Source: Maritalea sp047634455 (GTDB lineage: Bacteria > Pseudomonadota > Alphaproteobacteria > Rhizobiales > Devosiaceae). Taken from it: 64,000 nt of DNA. Shown piece by piece: positions 1 to 7,766 of the stretch. The stretch is taken from contig NZ_JBLIAI010000008.1 in assembly GCF_047634455.1 (NCBI RefSeq), positions 1 to 64,000 of the forward strand, read 5' to 3'. Each line of letters begins with the position of its first letter. The first letter of the stretch is position 1. The notes beneath the pieces are model-generated. The model had not been told where the DNA came from. It saw only the letters and a program-made list of their open reading frames with translations, and searched no databases. Position numbers and translations under genes: made by a program.

Positions 1-867
1 CCCATGCTAGTCGACCAGCAAACCCTAAGCCAATTCGTCGATTATGCGCTAGCCAACGTGGAAGTTGATCTTGTCAGTTTGCCAAAGATCCCCGCACAAA
101 GTGCCCTGCATCTGGCGCTAGATAACAAAGGCACGCTTGCACCTGTCGACGAAATAGCCTCAATCTTTGACCTCAGCCAATTCGAAGATTTTGCCCAATA
201 CCAAGCCAGTATCTCAAAATCCACGCGCCGCAATCGCAACAAGCGTAAGAATAAATTGGCGCGCATGGGCGACCTTTCCTATCAAACATTTTTTGCCGAT
301 GCGCCACAATTCGCTGACCTGGTGGCAAAGGCTTTGCAGATGAAACGGGATTGGCTCGTCAGAACCGGACGCAACGACGCGAAGCTGACAATCGCTGGAT
401 TGAGCGACTGCATTGGCGCACTTTGTGGCGATACAAATTCCAAATCCGGCGCGGTCGCCGGGGCGCTGATGTTGGACGAGCATCCGGTTGCGGTCGAAAT
501 CGGTTTCTTGCAACGCGGTCACTATTATTCATATATCGGTGCCTTTGATTGGGATATGCGCGAACATTCGGTTGGCAAAATCCAAATTGAAGAAGCCCTG
601 AAATGGGCGATTGAGAACGGCGCTGACAAATATGATTTATTGGCAGAACCGGCAGGCTACAAAGACGCCTGGTCGAACAATCAAATGGCACTGCAAACCC
701 GTGTTTTCCCGCGTTCCATGCGGGGCTACTTTATCGGCGTGCTTTGGCAATTACACTTGCGCCCATTTGTCAAAACGATCTTTAATAAACTGCCTAGTGA
801 TTGGCGCTTTAACATATTGAAATTGGCGCGCTCCTTGCGCGGGCAAAGCAACAATAAGGCGTCGTGA
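1..867 (+). CDS. GNAT-family (FemAB/CelD-like) acetyltransferase, 5' end cut by window
   Basis: The frame is open from base 1, so the start probably lies outside the window; the first ATG inside is at 4. The visible 287 residues carry the GNAT fold of the CelD/BcsL-like acetyltransferases. A basic stretch near residue 75 (SKSTRRNRNKRKNKLARMG) precedes the acyl-transferase core, and the 'LMLDEHPVAVEIGF...YYSYIGAFD' strand pair and the 'YDLLAEPAGYKDAW' end are typical. Relatives act on polysaccharide or cell-envelope substrates in the cytoplasm. The gene overlaps the flippase gene by 4 bases (GTGA), which supports a joint role in making an exported glycan. The substrate cannot be told from sequence. 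Confidence 0.75.
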   Translation, partial: PMLVDQQTLSQFVDYALANVEVDLVSLPKIPAQSALHLALDNKGTLAPVDEIASIFDLSQFEDFAQYQASISKSTRRNRNKRKNKLARMGDLSYQTFFADAPQFADLVAKALQMKRDWLVRTGRNDAKLTIAGLSDCIGALCGDTNSKSGAVAGALMLDEHPVAVEIGFLQRGHYYSYIGAFDWDMREHSVGKIQIEEALKWAIENGADKYDLLAEPAGYKDAWSNNQMALQTRVFPRSMRGYFIGVLWQLHLRPFVKTIFNKLPSDWRFNILKLARSLRGQSNNKAS

Positions 868-2237
868 ATTTGATCGCTCACTATCGTCAAAAACTGGAAG
901 CCCTATTTGCACGTATTGGGCAGTTGCAAGCCGTCATTCAAGCCATGTCCACACTCTTGACGCGGGTCTTTGCCGCAGGGCTTGCCTATATTTTTCAGAT
1001 CTATTTGGCCAAGAGCCTAGGGATCGAAAATTACGGCATATTTGTCACCTTTTGGACGTGGCAGGTCATCTTAACCCACACATCAGTTATGGGTTTTTCA
1101 GAAAGTGCTGTGCGGTTTTTACCCAAATATGCAACCCGTGCGCGCGCTGACTTTGTTTATGGTTTCATGAGTAATGGGCTGAAGTTCATCCTGATAACGT
1201 CCATTTCAACCGCCGCTTTGTGTGGCGCGGCGCTCTATTTCTTTGGTAATCTTTTGGCCGACAATATGATGGGTTCCGCCATCGTTTTGGCTGTCGGGTT
1301 GCCGATTTTGGCGCTTGAACTCTACATTGAAGGGGTGTCGCGGGGGCTAGGTTGGTACCGCATGGCTGTTGTCCCCGGGTTTATCTTGCGCCCCGTCATT
1401 GTCATGGCCACGCTTTTTGTGATTAGCCTTTATAATATTCCCCTGACGGCTGAGTTGGCGCTCGCGGTCACAATTGGCGTCACGCTTTTCCTCATCTGCT
1501 TGCAGGCCGTCTATATCAAAATTCACGTCAAACGCATCAAGCCCGCCACAAGCCAGAGCCACCGCAAACGGTTGCGGCGATATTGGATTTACGCCGCTGT
1601 GCCATTGGTTGTTGTCACCGGGGTGGAGGAGTTGCTCTACTGGTCCGACATTGTGATTTTGGGTTTTATGATGCCGTCCGAAAGTGTCTCTGTATATTTT
1701 GCCGCCTTGCGCTGCATGGCCATCGCCGGGTTTATCCATTACGCGTTTATGGTGGTGTTTGCCCGTGAGTTCTCGTTGGCCAACGCTGAAGGCGACAACA
1801 CAGAATTGCAAAACCGTGTCCACATGGCCTCCACGTGGACCTTTTGGCTCACCATTCCAGCGGTCTTGGTCACCCTTGCAGCCGGTCCGTTTCTGCTCTC
1901 CTTGTTTGGGGAAGAATTTGTGTCCGGCCAAGTCATCATGTTGGTGATTGGTATCGGGTTGGTCGGAAAGTCAATTGTGGGTCAAGCCTCAAATCTGTTG
2001 ATCGTTGTTGGTCGTGAACGTCTCAACGTGATGATCGCTGGATACGCCTTAGTTATGAACATCGCCATTTCGGTTACATTGGTGCCGGTTTTTGGCATTG
2101 TTGGCGCCGCCATTGGTACCGCCTTGTCCCAGATTGTTCGCTCAGCGCTGCTTTACTATTATTGCCGAACCAAAATTGGCGTTTCCGTGATCGCACATTT
2201 TGATCCGCGCAAAGTGCTGACTGCAAAAGCCAGTTAA
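864..2237 (+). CDS. Polysaccharide flippase / lipopolysaccharide biosynthesis protein (Wzx-like)
   Basis: This 457-residue protein is strongly hydrophobic, with roughly 12-14 membrane segments spread over its whole length. It resembles the oligosaccharide flippases of the MOP superfamily that move lipid-linked glycans across the inner membrane. The 'LAKSLGIENYGIFVTFWTWQ' segment near residue 50 is the usual N-terminal signature of the family, and the length is normal. Translation starts at GTG 864, overlapping the stop of the acetyltransferase gene, so the two are co-translated. No strong terminator follows; a GC-rich palindrome lies about 175 bases downstream. The glycan transported is unknown. 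Confidence 0.85.
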   Translation: MNLIAHYRQKLEALFARIGQLQAVIQAMSTLLTRVFAAGLAYIFQIYLAKSLGIENYGIFVTFWTWQVILTHTSVMGFSESAVRFLPKYATRARADFVYGFMSNGLKFILITSISTAALCGAALYFFGNLLADNMMGSAIVLAVGLPILALELYIEGVSRGLGWYRMAVVPGFILRPVIVMATLFVISLYNIPLTAELALAVTIGVTLFLICLQAVYIKIHVKRIKPATSQSHRKRLRRYWIYAAVPLVVVTGVEELLYWSDIVILGFMMPSESVSVYFAALRCMAIAGFIHYAFMVVFAREFSLANAEGDNTELQNRVHMASTWTFWLTIPAVLVTLAAGPFLLSLFGEEFVSGQVIMLVIGIGLVGKSIVGQASNLLIVVGRERLNVMIAGYALVMNIAISVTLVPVFGIVGAAIGTALSQIVRSALLYYYCRTKIGVSVIAHFDPRKVLTAKAS

Positions 2238-2675
2238 GCAGAATAGCTGTTTGGCTCACCCAGCGATTGCTGTCGAGTTGATGTAAATCGGTCGGTGTAC
2301 GAGGCGCATATTGGCGAAGGAAAACCTTTGCGTCCTATGTTTAAAATCACACTGCCCCGATTGCCCGGCAGCAACCGAAAGGAAATGTCGATTTATCCCC
2401 ATGGGGCATTCCCGGCCTTGAGCCGGGATCAATTGAGTTCAGACCCTAGTGAACAGGTACTGCAAAATCTCAATTTCATCATCTTTTGGTCGTTTTCATC
2501 AGTGTCCTCAGTCTCTTGCTTTTTCTTGCGTGTGCCGGCAGCGTTCCGTGTGACCATGATAAATTTGCGCGGCTCACCAACCTCGACAAGTTTACGGCGC
2601 GGGAGCAAAGGAATGCCCCCCCAGGTATCATTTGCGTGATTGACTTCACCTTGGTGCGCATAAGATAGTCGCCAC
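2238..2675. other. 438-base gap without a convincing gene
   Basis: This stretch between the flippase gene and dctB holds one GC-rich palindrome (2411-2427) and otherwise nothing I can assign. Short open frames occur on both strands around 2430-2760 but show no recognisable domain, no good ribosome-binding site and run into dctB antisense. No clear promoter for dctB could be fixed. Confidence 0.5.
2411..2427. repeat. Short GC-rich intergenic palindrome
   Basis: CCCGGC-N5-GCCGGG followed by GATCAA. The same kind of element (CCGG-rich arms around a short spacer, next to GATCAA) recurs at 9659-9677, 9718-9735 and 11625-11643, always between genes. It looks like a dispersed REP-like element common in alphaproteobacteria. 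Confidence 0.6.
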
Positions 2676-4406
2676 ATGAGCGTAGTTGAACCGATTTTGA
2701 AAAATTTCCGCCTGCAGATTTTGACGCTTGTTTTGGTCGTGAGCGTGGGGACGCTGGTCATTCTCTATTTTGGCGTACCCTGGACACAGGACCGCGAGCG
2801 CCAGCGGCTCAATGCCGAAATTGACGAAGTGTTGGCGCTTCAAAAGGAAACCATCACAGGCATTTTTGACAAATTTCGCCTGCTCACGGGCGTGGTGGCG
2901 CGCCAACCAAGCGTGGCCGATGTGTTCCAAACGCTTGATAAAAGGTCAGCGCAAACAATTGCAAATCGTCTGGTGGTTCAATATGCGGGGCTGTCCGGCG
3001 CTGCGAATGTGCAATTTGCTCGCCCTGATGGATCGGTGTTGGCCCAATCCAACAATGAGGGTTTTGCGCCCCGGATTATCGATGAAAACCTTATCCGCGC
3101 TGGCGGTCAGGGTCGACTTGGTCGAGCAACATTGCTCACAAGCACCGGCGCTAGTGCCTACGGGTTTTCAAATGGCGTCAGCTGGAATGGCAAAATCATC
3201 GGTATCGTTGTGGTCTATGTGGATTTACAGCAATTGGGCGACGCTTGGGGTTTATTGAGTGAGCCGATTTTTGTGACCAACCAGATTGGGCAAAAAATTG
3301 TGGCCAACCAATTGGCCGAAGGCTTGCCCGCTGAAATTTTGCAATCATATCAGTCTATTCCGCAGCTGGTGTCGATTGGAGCCGGTGCCAGTGAAACTAA
3401 ATATTTGGCCCGTGGCGAGTATTTGCCGCTGTTGGATTGGCATCTCAATGTGCTGGAGGATTACTGGCCCGTCACCGTCGCCAAAGAACAAATGATTCTG
3501 ATCATCATGCTTTCCGCCATCATTGTCGGCGGTATGTTTTTTGTATTGCTGCAACGTCGGCATTTGGCCGTAATGCGGCTGGAAGCCGAACAGGCCACGG
3601 CGCGTGAATTGGAGCAGCGGGTGCGGGTGCGCACAAAGGAATTGCGTAAAGAATATGATGAGCGGATCGCTGCCGAAGCGGCGTTGCGCCAAGCGCAAAC
3701 GGAATTGATGCAATCGGCCAAATTGGCATCTATTGGTCAAATGTCGGCGGCGTTATCGCATGAATATAATCAACCAATCGCCGCGATCCGCGCCTATGCG
3801 GACAATGCGCGCACCTTTTTGGATCAAGACAAAGAAGACGCGGCGCGAGACAATTTGATCCGTATATCGTCGATGACGGATCGTATGGCGAAATTATCCA
3901 AGACGCTAAAATCCTTTGCGCGCAAGCCGGGTACAAGTCAGCGTGATGTCTTGGTTGCATCGCTTATCAAAGAATCGATAACCCTGATCGACCCGCACGC
4001 CCGGGGCAAAAAGGTTAATGTTCATGTCGGTTATGTCGACCAGAATCTTACTGTTCGCGGCGGCAGTCTTCGGCTTTCACAAGTATTGGTCAATCTGTTG
4101 AGCAATGCCATTGATGCAGCGGCGCACAGTAAAGATCGACAAGTCAAACTTACGGTGAGCGATGATGCGGACAATGTGGTATTTGCCGTTGAAGATTCTG
4201 GTTCCGGGATCAGCGAAAAGGATCGTGAAACGATATTTGACCCGTTCGTTACCCAAAAAGACGTGGGGGAAGGGCTCGGACTTGGGCTTTCCATTGCCTA
4301 CAATATTGTGCACGATTTTGGTGGCGAGATTGAACTGGGGGCGAGCAAACTTGGTGGTGCCGCTTTCTATGTGAAACTGCAACATGGCAAAAAGGAAATG
4401 AGTTAA
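2676..4406 (+). CDS. dctB: C4-dicarboxylate sensor histidine kinase
   Basis: This is a membrane sensor kinase of the DctB family, 576 residues long (usual size about 600). A first membrane helix lies near residues 14-34 and a second near 272-292; between them is a periplasmic double-PAS-like sensing region. A coiled coil ('RELEQRVRVRTKELRKEYDER') leads into the dimerisation domain with the phospho-accepting His near 362 in 'SHEYNQPIAAIR', a DctB-type H-box. The ATPase domain has the N-box 'NLLSNAIDAA', 'DSGSGIS' and 'GLGLGLSI'. It should sense external succinate, fumarate or malate and phosphorylate the neighbour DctD, whose gene starts on the next base. Confidence 0.93.
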   Translation: MSVVEPILKNFRLQILTLVLVVSVGTLVILYFGVPWTQDRERQRLNAEIDEVLALQKETITGIFDKFRLLTGVVARQPSVADVFQTLDKRSAQTIANRLVVQYAGLSGAANVQFARPDGSVLAQSNNEGFAPRIIDENLIRAGGQGRLGRATLLTSTGASAYGFSNGVSWNGKIIGIVVVYVDLQQLGDAWGLLSEPIFVTNQIGQKIVANQLAEGLPAEILQSYQSIPQLVSIGAGASETKYLARGEYLPLLDWHLNVLEDYWPVTVAKEQMILIIMLSAIIVGGMFFVLLQRRHLAVMRLEAEQATARELEQRVRVRTKELRKEYDERIAAEAALRQAQTELMQSAKLASIGQMSAALSHEYNQPIAAIRAYADNARTFLDQDKEDAARDNLIRISSMTDRMAKLSKTLKSFARKPGTSQRDVLVASLIKESITLIDPHARGKKVNVHVGYVDQNLTVRGGSLRLSQVLVNLLSNAIDAAAHSKDRQVKLTVSDDADNVVFAVEDSGSGISEKDRETIFDPFVTQKDVGEGLGLGLSIAYNIVHDFGGEIELGASKLGGAAFYVKLQHGKKEMS

Positions 4407-5753
4407 GTGATGTTGTCCGACCCAAAAGTGCTTTTGATTGATGACGACAATGATCTGCGCCATGCGCTGGTGCAGGCGCTGGAGATTGACGGCATGGACG
4501 TCAAAGCATTCCCTAGCGCCGCCTCTGCTATGCCCTTGGTTTCCTTTCAGTTTCACGGCGCGATCATTTCCGACGTGCGCATGCCGGGCATGACAGGGCA
4601 AGAATTCTTGAAACGGGTTATGGATATTGACCCAGCGATCCCGGTGATCTTCATCACCGGCCATGGCGATGTCTCAGTGGCCGTCAGTGCCATGCGCAGC
4701 GGGGCTTATGATTTCATCGAAAAACCATTTCCGCCCAACCAACTCTCCGCTGTTGTTTCTCGGGCCATCGAAAAACGTCGGTTGGTGATGGAAAACCGCA
4801 TCTTGCGCGAAGAAATTGATGCCGATGGTTTGCTCGACGAAACGCTGATCGGTAAATCGACGCAAATGGTGCGGGTGCGGTCACAAGTCACCATGTTGGC
4901 CGATGCTGATATCGATATCATGATCAACGGCGAAACCGGAGCGGGAAAAGACGTGGTCGCGCGGGCGCTGCACGACCATAGTGCGCGCAAAACGAAGCCG
5001 TTTGTCGCTGTCAATTGTGGGGCATTGCCAAGAGAAATCATTGAAAGCGAATTGTTTGGTCACGAGGTTGGCGCTTTTACCGGAGCGACCCAAAAGCGCA
5101 TCGGCAAGATCGAATTTGCCAATGGCGGCACGTTGTTTCTTGACGAAATTGAATCTATGCCGCTCGACGTGCAGGTTAAATTGTTGCGGGTGGTGGAAAC
5201 AAGGTCGCTGGAGCGGTTGGGGTCCAACAAAACCATTCCGCTCGACATTCGAATTGTGGGGGCCAGCAAAGTAGATTTGGCACAGGCAAGCATCAATGGT
5301 GAATTTCGCCAGGATCTGTATTTTCGGCTGAATGTTGCTTCAATAGATTTGCCGCCTTTGCGCGAACGAGGCGATGACATATTGATGCTATTCTATCGGT
5401 TGGCCCGTCAGGCCCGGGCGCGATTCCGCAAAGAAATCCCCGAGGTCACACCGCAAATCGTGGCGCAACTGCATGCCTATGATTGGCCGGGCAATGTGCG
5501 CGAATTGCGCAATTCAGCGGACCGTTTCATTCTGGGGATGGGGCTTGGTTTGCTCAACTCAAATGGTGTCGCTGTCGATCAGTCAGATCGCTCGCTGCCT
5601 GAAAAAATGGCGTCCTATGAAAAGGCGCTGATTGAAAATGAGATCGCCAAGCATGATGGTTCGCTCAAATCGACCTACGAGGCATTTGGTATTTCGCGCA
5701 AGGCGCTTTACGAAAAAATGAAGAAATATGGCATTATGGCCCCAAACCCGTGA
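4407..5753 (+). CDS. dctD: Sigma-54-dependent response regulator for C4-dicarboxylate transport
   Basis: DctD-type activator, 448 residues, with three domains. An N-terminal receiver has the phospho-accepting Asp near 56 in 'ISDVRMPG'. A central AAA+ domain has Walker A 'GETGAGKD' near 175 and the sigma-54 contact loop 'GAFTGA' near 222. A C-terminal Fis-type helix-turn-helix ends in 'GISRKALYEKMKKYGI'. It should bind upstream of the dctP promoter and drive RpoN-dependent transcription. The gene follows dctB without a gap, and a matching sigma-54 promoter and paired palindromes lie just downstream. Together these make a complete local circuit. Confidence 0.95.
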   Translation: MMLSDPKVLLIDDDNDLRHALVQALEIDGMDVKAFPSAASAMPLVSFQFHGAIISDVRMPGMTGQEFLKRVMDIDPAIPVIFITGHGDVSVAVSAMRSGAYDFIEKPFPPNQLSAVVSRAIEKRRLVMENRILREEIDADGLLDETLIGKSTQMVRVRSQVTMLADADIDIMINGETGAGKDVVARALHDHSARKTKPFVAVNCGALPREIIESELFGHEVGAFTGATQKRIGKIEFANGGTLFLDEIESMPLDVQVKLLRVVETRSLERLGSNKTIPLDIRIVGASKVDLAQASINGEFRQDLYFRLNVASIDLPPLRERGDDILMLFYRLARQARARFRKEIPEVTPQIVAQLHAYDWPGNVRELRNSADRFILGMGLGLLNSNGVAVDQSDRSLPEKMASYEKALIENEIAKHDGSLKSTYEAFGISRKALYEKMKKYGIMAPNP

Positions 5754-5764
5754 GTCCGTATTTG

Positions 5765-5815
5765 TGTGTTGAATTCGACACATGTAACCGATTTTGATGT
5801 GTCGAATTCAACACG
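5765..5815. promoter_or_regulatory. Paired 18-bp palindromes, probable DctD upstream activator sites
   Basis: Two near-perfect palindromes occur here: TGTGTTGAATTCGACACA (5765-5782) and TGTGTCGAATTCAACACG (5798-5815). The inner 16 bases of one are the exact reverse complement of the other. The centres are 33 bp apart, about three helical turns, and lie roughly 95-130 bp upstream of the sigma-54 -12 element. That layout is what DctD/NtrC-type enhancer proteins use. Binding by DctD is inferred from position. Confidence 0.75.
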
Positions 5816-5886
5816 CATCACATTCTGCCTGAACCGAAAGCAAATCTAACTATTTGAAATATAACGATTTTGTTTGAGCGTTAAAC

Positions 5887-5903
5887 TTGGCACGACGATT
5901 GCT
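5887..5903 (+). promoter_or_regulatory. Sigma-54 (RpoN) promoter of dctPQM
   Basis: TTGGCACGACGATTGCT matches the -24/-12 consensus (TGGCAC-N5-TTGC) exactly. It lies 64 bases upstream of the dctP start. The DNA between it and the paired palindromes is AT-rich and could bend or bind IHF. RpoN is encoded in this window at 22225-23742. Confidence 0.92.
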
Positions 5904-5967
5904 CTTGTAGGTATGAGGGGTGACGTTCTTGTCACCTGATCTCAAACATCCTTTGGGGAGGAACCAA

Positions 5968-6966
5968 ATGTTCAAAAAACTACTCGTTGGCGCGACGCTA
6001 ACAGCAGCTCTCATGGCGACACCAGCGATGGCGGGCGAATGCGACAGTGGCGAAATCGTTATTAAGTTTAGCCACGTAACAGCAGAAACTGGTCATCCAA
6101 AAGGCGAAGCAGCAGCAGCGATTGCCAAGCGCATCAATGAAGAGATGAACGGCACAGCCTGTATGGAAGTGTTTGCCAACTCAACATTGTTTGACGACAA
6201 CAAAGTGATGGAAGCATTGCTGTTGGGCGACGTTCAAATTGCAGCGCCTTCATTGTCAAAATTTGAGAGCTTCACTAAAAAATATGGCGTGTTTGATTTG
6301 CCATTCTTGTTCTCAGACATGGATGCGGTGAACAAATTCACACAAGGTCCAGTGGGCAAAGATTTGCTGAATGCCATTAACGACAAAGGCTATGTCGGCC
6401 TTGGTTACATCTATAATGGTCTCAAGCACTTCTCAGCCAAGAAACCTTTGATTTCACCATCTGACGCAGCGGGCTTGAAATTCCGCGTTCAAACATCAGA
6501 CGTGGCTGTTGCCATGATCGAAGCCATGGGCGGCTCTGCTCAGAAATTGGCTTTCGCTGAAGTTTATGGCGCATTGCAAACAGGCGTTGTGGACGGGCAA
6601 GAAAACACCTGGTCAAACATCTATTCAAAGAAATTCTTTGAAGTACAAGATGGTGTAACCGTGACCAACCACCAATTGTTGACATATCTTGCGATCACAT
6701 CAACCGAATGGCTTGATGGGCTTGATCCAGCGGTACGTGAACAGTTCCTGACCATCTTCAACGAAGAAGTTGTGGCCGCAAACGCCAAAGCAACAGCTTT
6801 GAACGAACAAGCACGCGAAAACATCGTGGCTGCAGGTGGTATTGTGCGTGAGTTAACACCAGAGCAACGTCAAGTCTGGGTTGACACCATGAAGCCAGTT
6901 TGGGCTCAATTTGCTGACGATATTGGCCAAGATGTGATTGACGCCGCTGTCGCTGCGGGCATGTAA
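5968..6966 (+). CDS. dctP: TRAP transporter substrate-binding protein, C4-dicarboxylate type
   Basis: Periplasmic solute receptor of a TRAP transporter, 332 residues, the normal DctP length. A Sec signal peptide ends at 'ATPAMA' near residue 22. The mature protein begins with 'EIVIKFSHVTAETGHPKGEAA', typical of DctP, and 'RVQTSDVAVAMIEAMGG' contains the conserved Arg that binds the substrate carboxylate. The start is the ATG at 5968, preceded by GGGGAGGAA. Codon use is highly biased, as expected for an abundant receptor. It should capture succinate, malate or fumarate and deliver it to DctQM. Confidence 0.95.
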   Translation: MFKKLLVGATLTAALMATPAMAGECDSGEIVIKFSHVTAETGHPKGEAAAAIAKRINEEMNGTACMEVFANSTLFDDNKVMEALLLGDVQIAAPSLSKFESFTKKYGVFDLPFLFSDMDAVNKFTQGPVGKDLLNAINDKGYVGLGYIYNGLKHFSAKKPLISPSDAAGLKFRVQTSDVAVAMIEAMGGSAQKLAFAEVYGALQTGVVDGQENTWSNIYSKKFFEVQDGVTVTNHQLLTYLAITSTEWLDGLDPAVREQFLTIFNEEVVAANAKATALNEQARENIVAAGGIVRELTPEQRQVWVDTMKPVWAQFADDIGQDVIDAAVAAGM

Positions 6967-6989
6967 GCGCAGCTAAGTTATACACAACT

Positions 6990-7014
6990 GCAGAGCGCGA
7001 AGTTCGCGCTCTGC
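6990..7014 (+). other. Intercistronic stem-loop between dctP and dctQ
   Basis: GCAGAGCGCGAA and TTCGCGCTCTGC form a perfect hairpin right after dctP, with no run of T behind it. Such hairpins commonly protect the receptor mRNA or lower expression of the membrane genes relative to the receptor. It is not a full terminator, since dctQM continue. Confidence 0.7.
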
Positions 7015-7076
7015 CTCTAAGTCTGGCACGATGCCCAGTATGAAGCATCGACAATTCTTTTATATTGGGGGAGAAA

Positions 7077-7766
7077 ATGGCTGCGACCTGGCTATATGCG
7101 GGCACCGGACTGCTCATTCTTGCGCTATTTTTAGCTGAACGGCGTTGGGAAAGTGCGGTAACGCGACTAGAAGAAAACATTCTTGCAACGCTCCTGGCGC
7201 TCATCACCATCATTTCATTTGTGCAAGTGGTCATGCGTTATGGCTTCAACACCAGCTTTGGCGGTGCGCTAGAGCTCACGCGGATCATCTTTGCATGGCT
7301 CATCCTGTTTGGCATGTCTTACGGGGTGAAAATGGGCTCGCATCTGGGGGTTGATGCATTCATCCGCATGTTGCCCGCAAAGGGATTACGTTACGCAGCG
7401 ATTTTTGGCGCAGTTGCGACCCTGCTCTATGCGGTGATGCTAATCTCGGTCGATTGGATGAAAATCTTCGGCGTCACGTCAAAAGGTGGTGCGGTGTTTT
7501 ATTGGTCCAAAATGTATCAGCTGCAGCTGGGACTTGAAGACCTTAAATATCCCACTTGGATCTCAGAACCGTTCGGGCTTGAAGAGCGCGTGAAGCGCTG
7601 GATGGCCTATTTGATTTTGCCGGTGGGTTTGGGGCTTTTGGCCTTCCGCTCTTTGCAGGCCGTGATCCAAATTATCAAGGGTGAACGCGAACTGATTATC
7701 GCGGGTCATGAAGCTGAAGATTTGGTGGCTGAAAACAAAGATGTCTTGAAAGGGGAGGGCGAATAA
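7077..7766 (+). CDS. dctQ: TRAP transporter small membrane subunit
   Basis: This is the small integral membrane subunit of the TRAP transporter, 229 residues with about four or five membrane helices. 'VVMRYGFNTSFGGALELTRIIFAWLILFGMSYGVKMGSHLGVD' carries the conserved DctQ features (MRY, E-L-R, W, G-S-H). The start chosen is ATG 7077 because GGGGGAG sits just upstream; a TTG at 7065 would put the ribosome site inside the gene. The last codon overlaps the dctM start (TAATG). It pairs with DctM to form the membrane complex. Confidence 0.92.
   Translation: MAATWLYAGTGLLILALFLAERRWESAVTRLEENILATLLALITIISFVQVVMRYGFNTSFGGALELTRIIFAWLILFGMSYGVKMGSHLGVDAFIRMLPAKGLRYAAIFGAVATLLYAVMLISVDWMKIFGVTSKGGAVFYWSKMYQLQLGLEDLKYPTWISEPFGLEERVKRWMAYLILPVGLGLLAFRSLQAVIQIIKGERELIIAGHEAEDLVAENKDVLKGEGE

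Noticed and set aside
2429..2761. Minus-strand open frame of 110 codons upstream of dctB
   Set aside because: About a quarter of it is antisense to dctB, no domain is recognisable and no ribosome-binding site precedes it.
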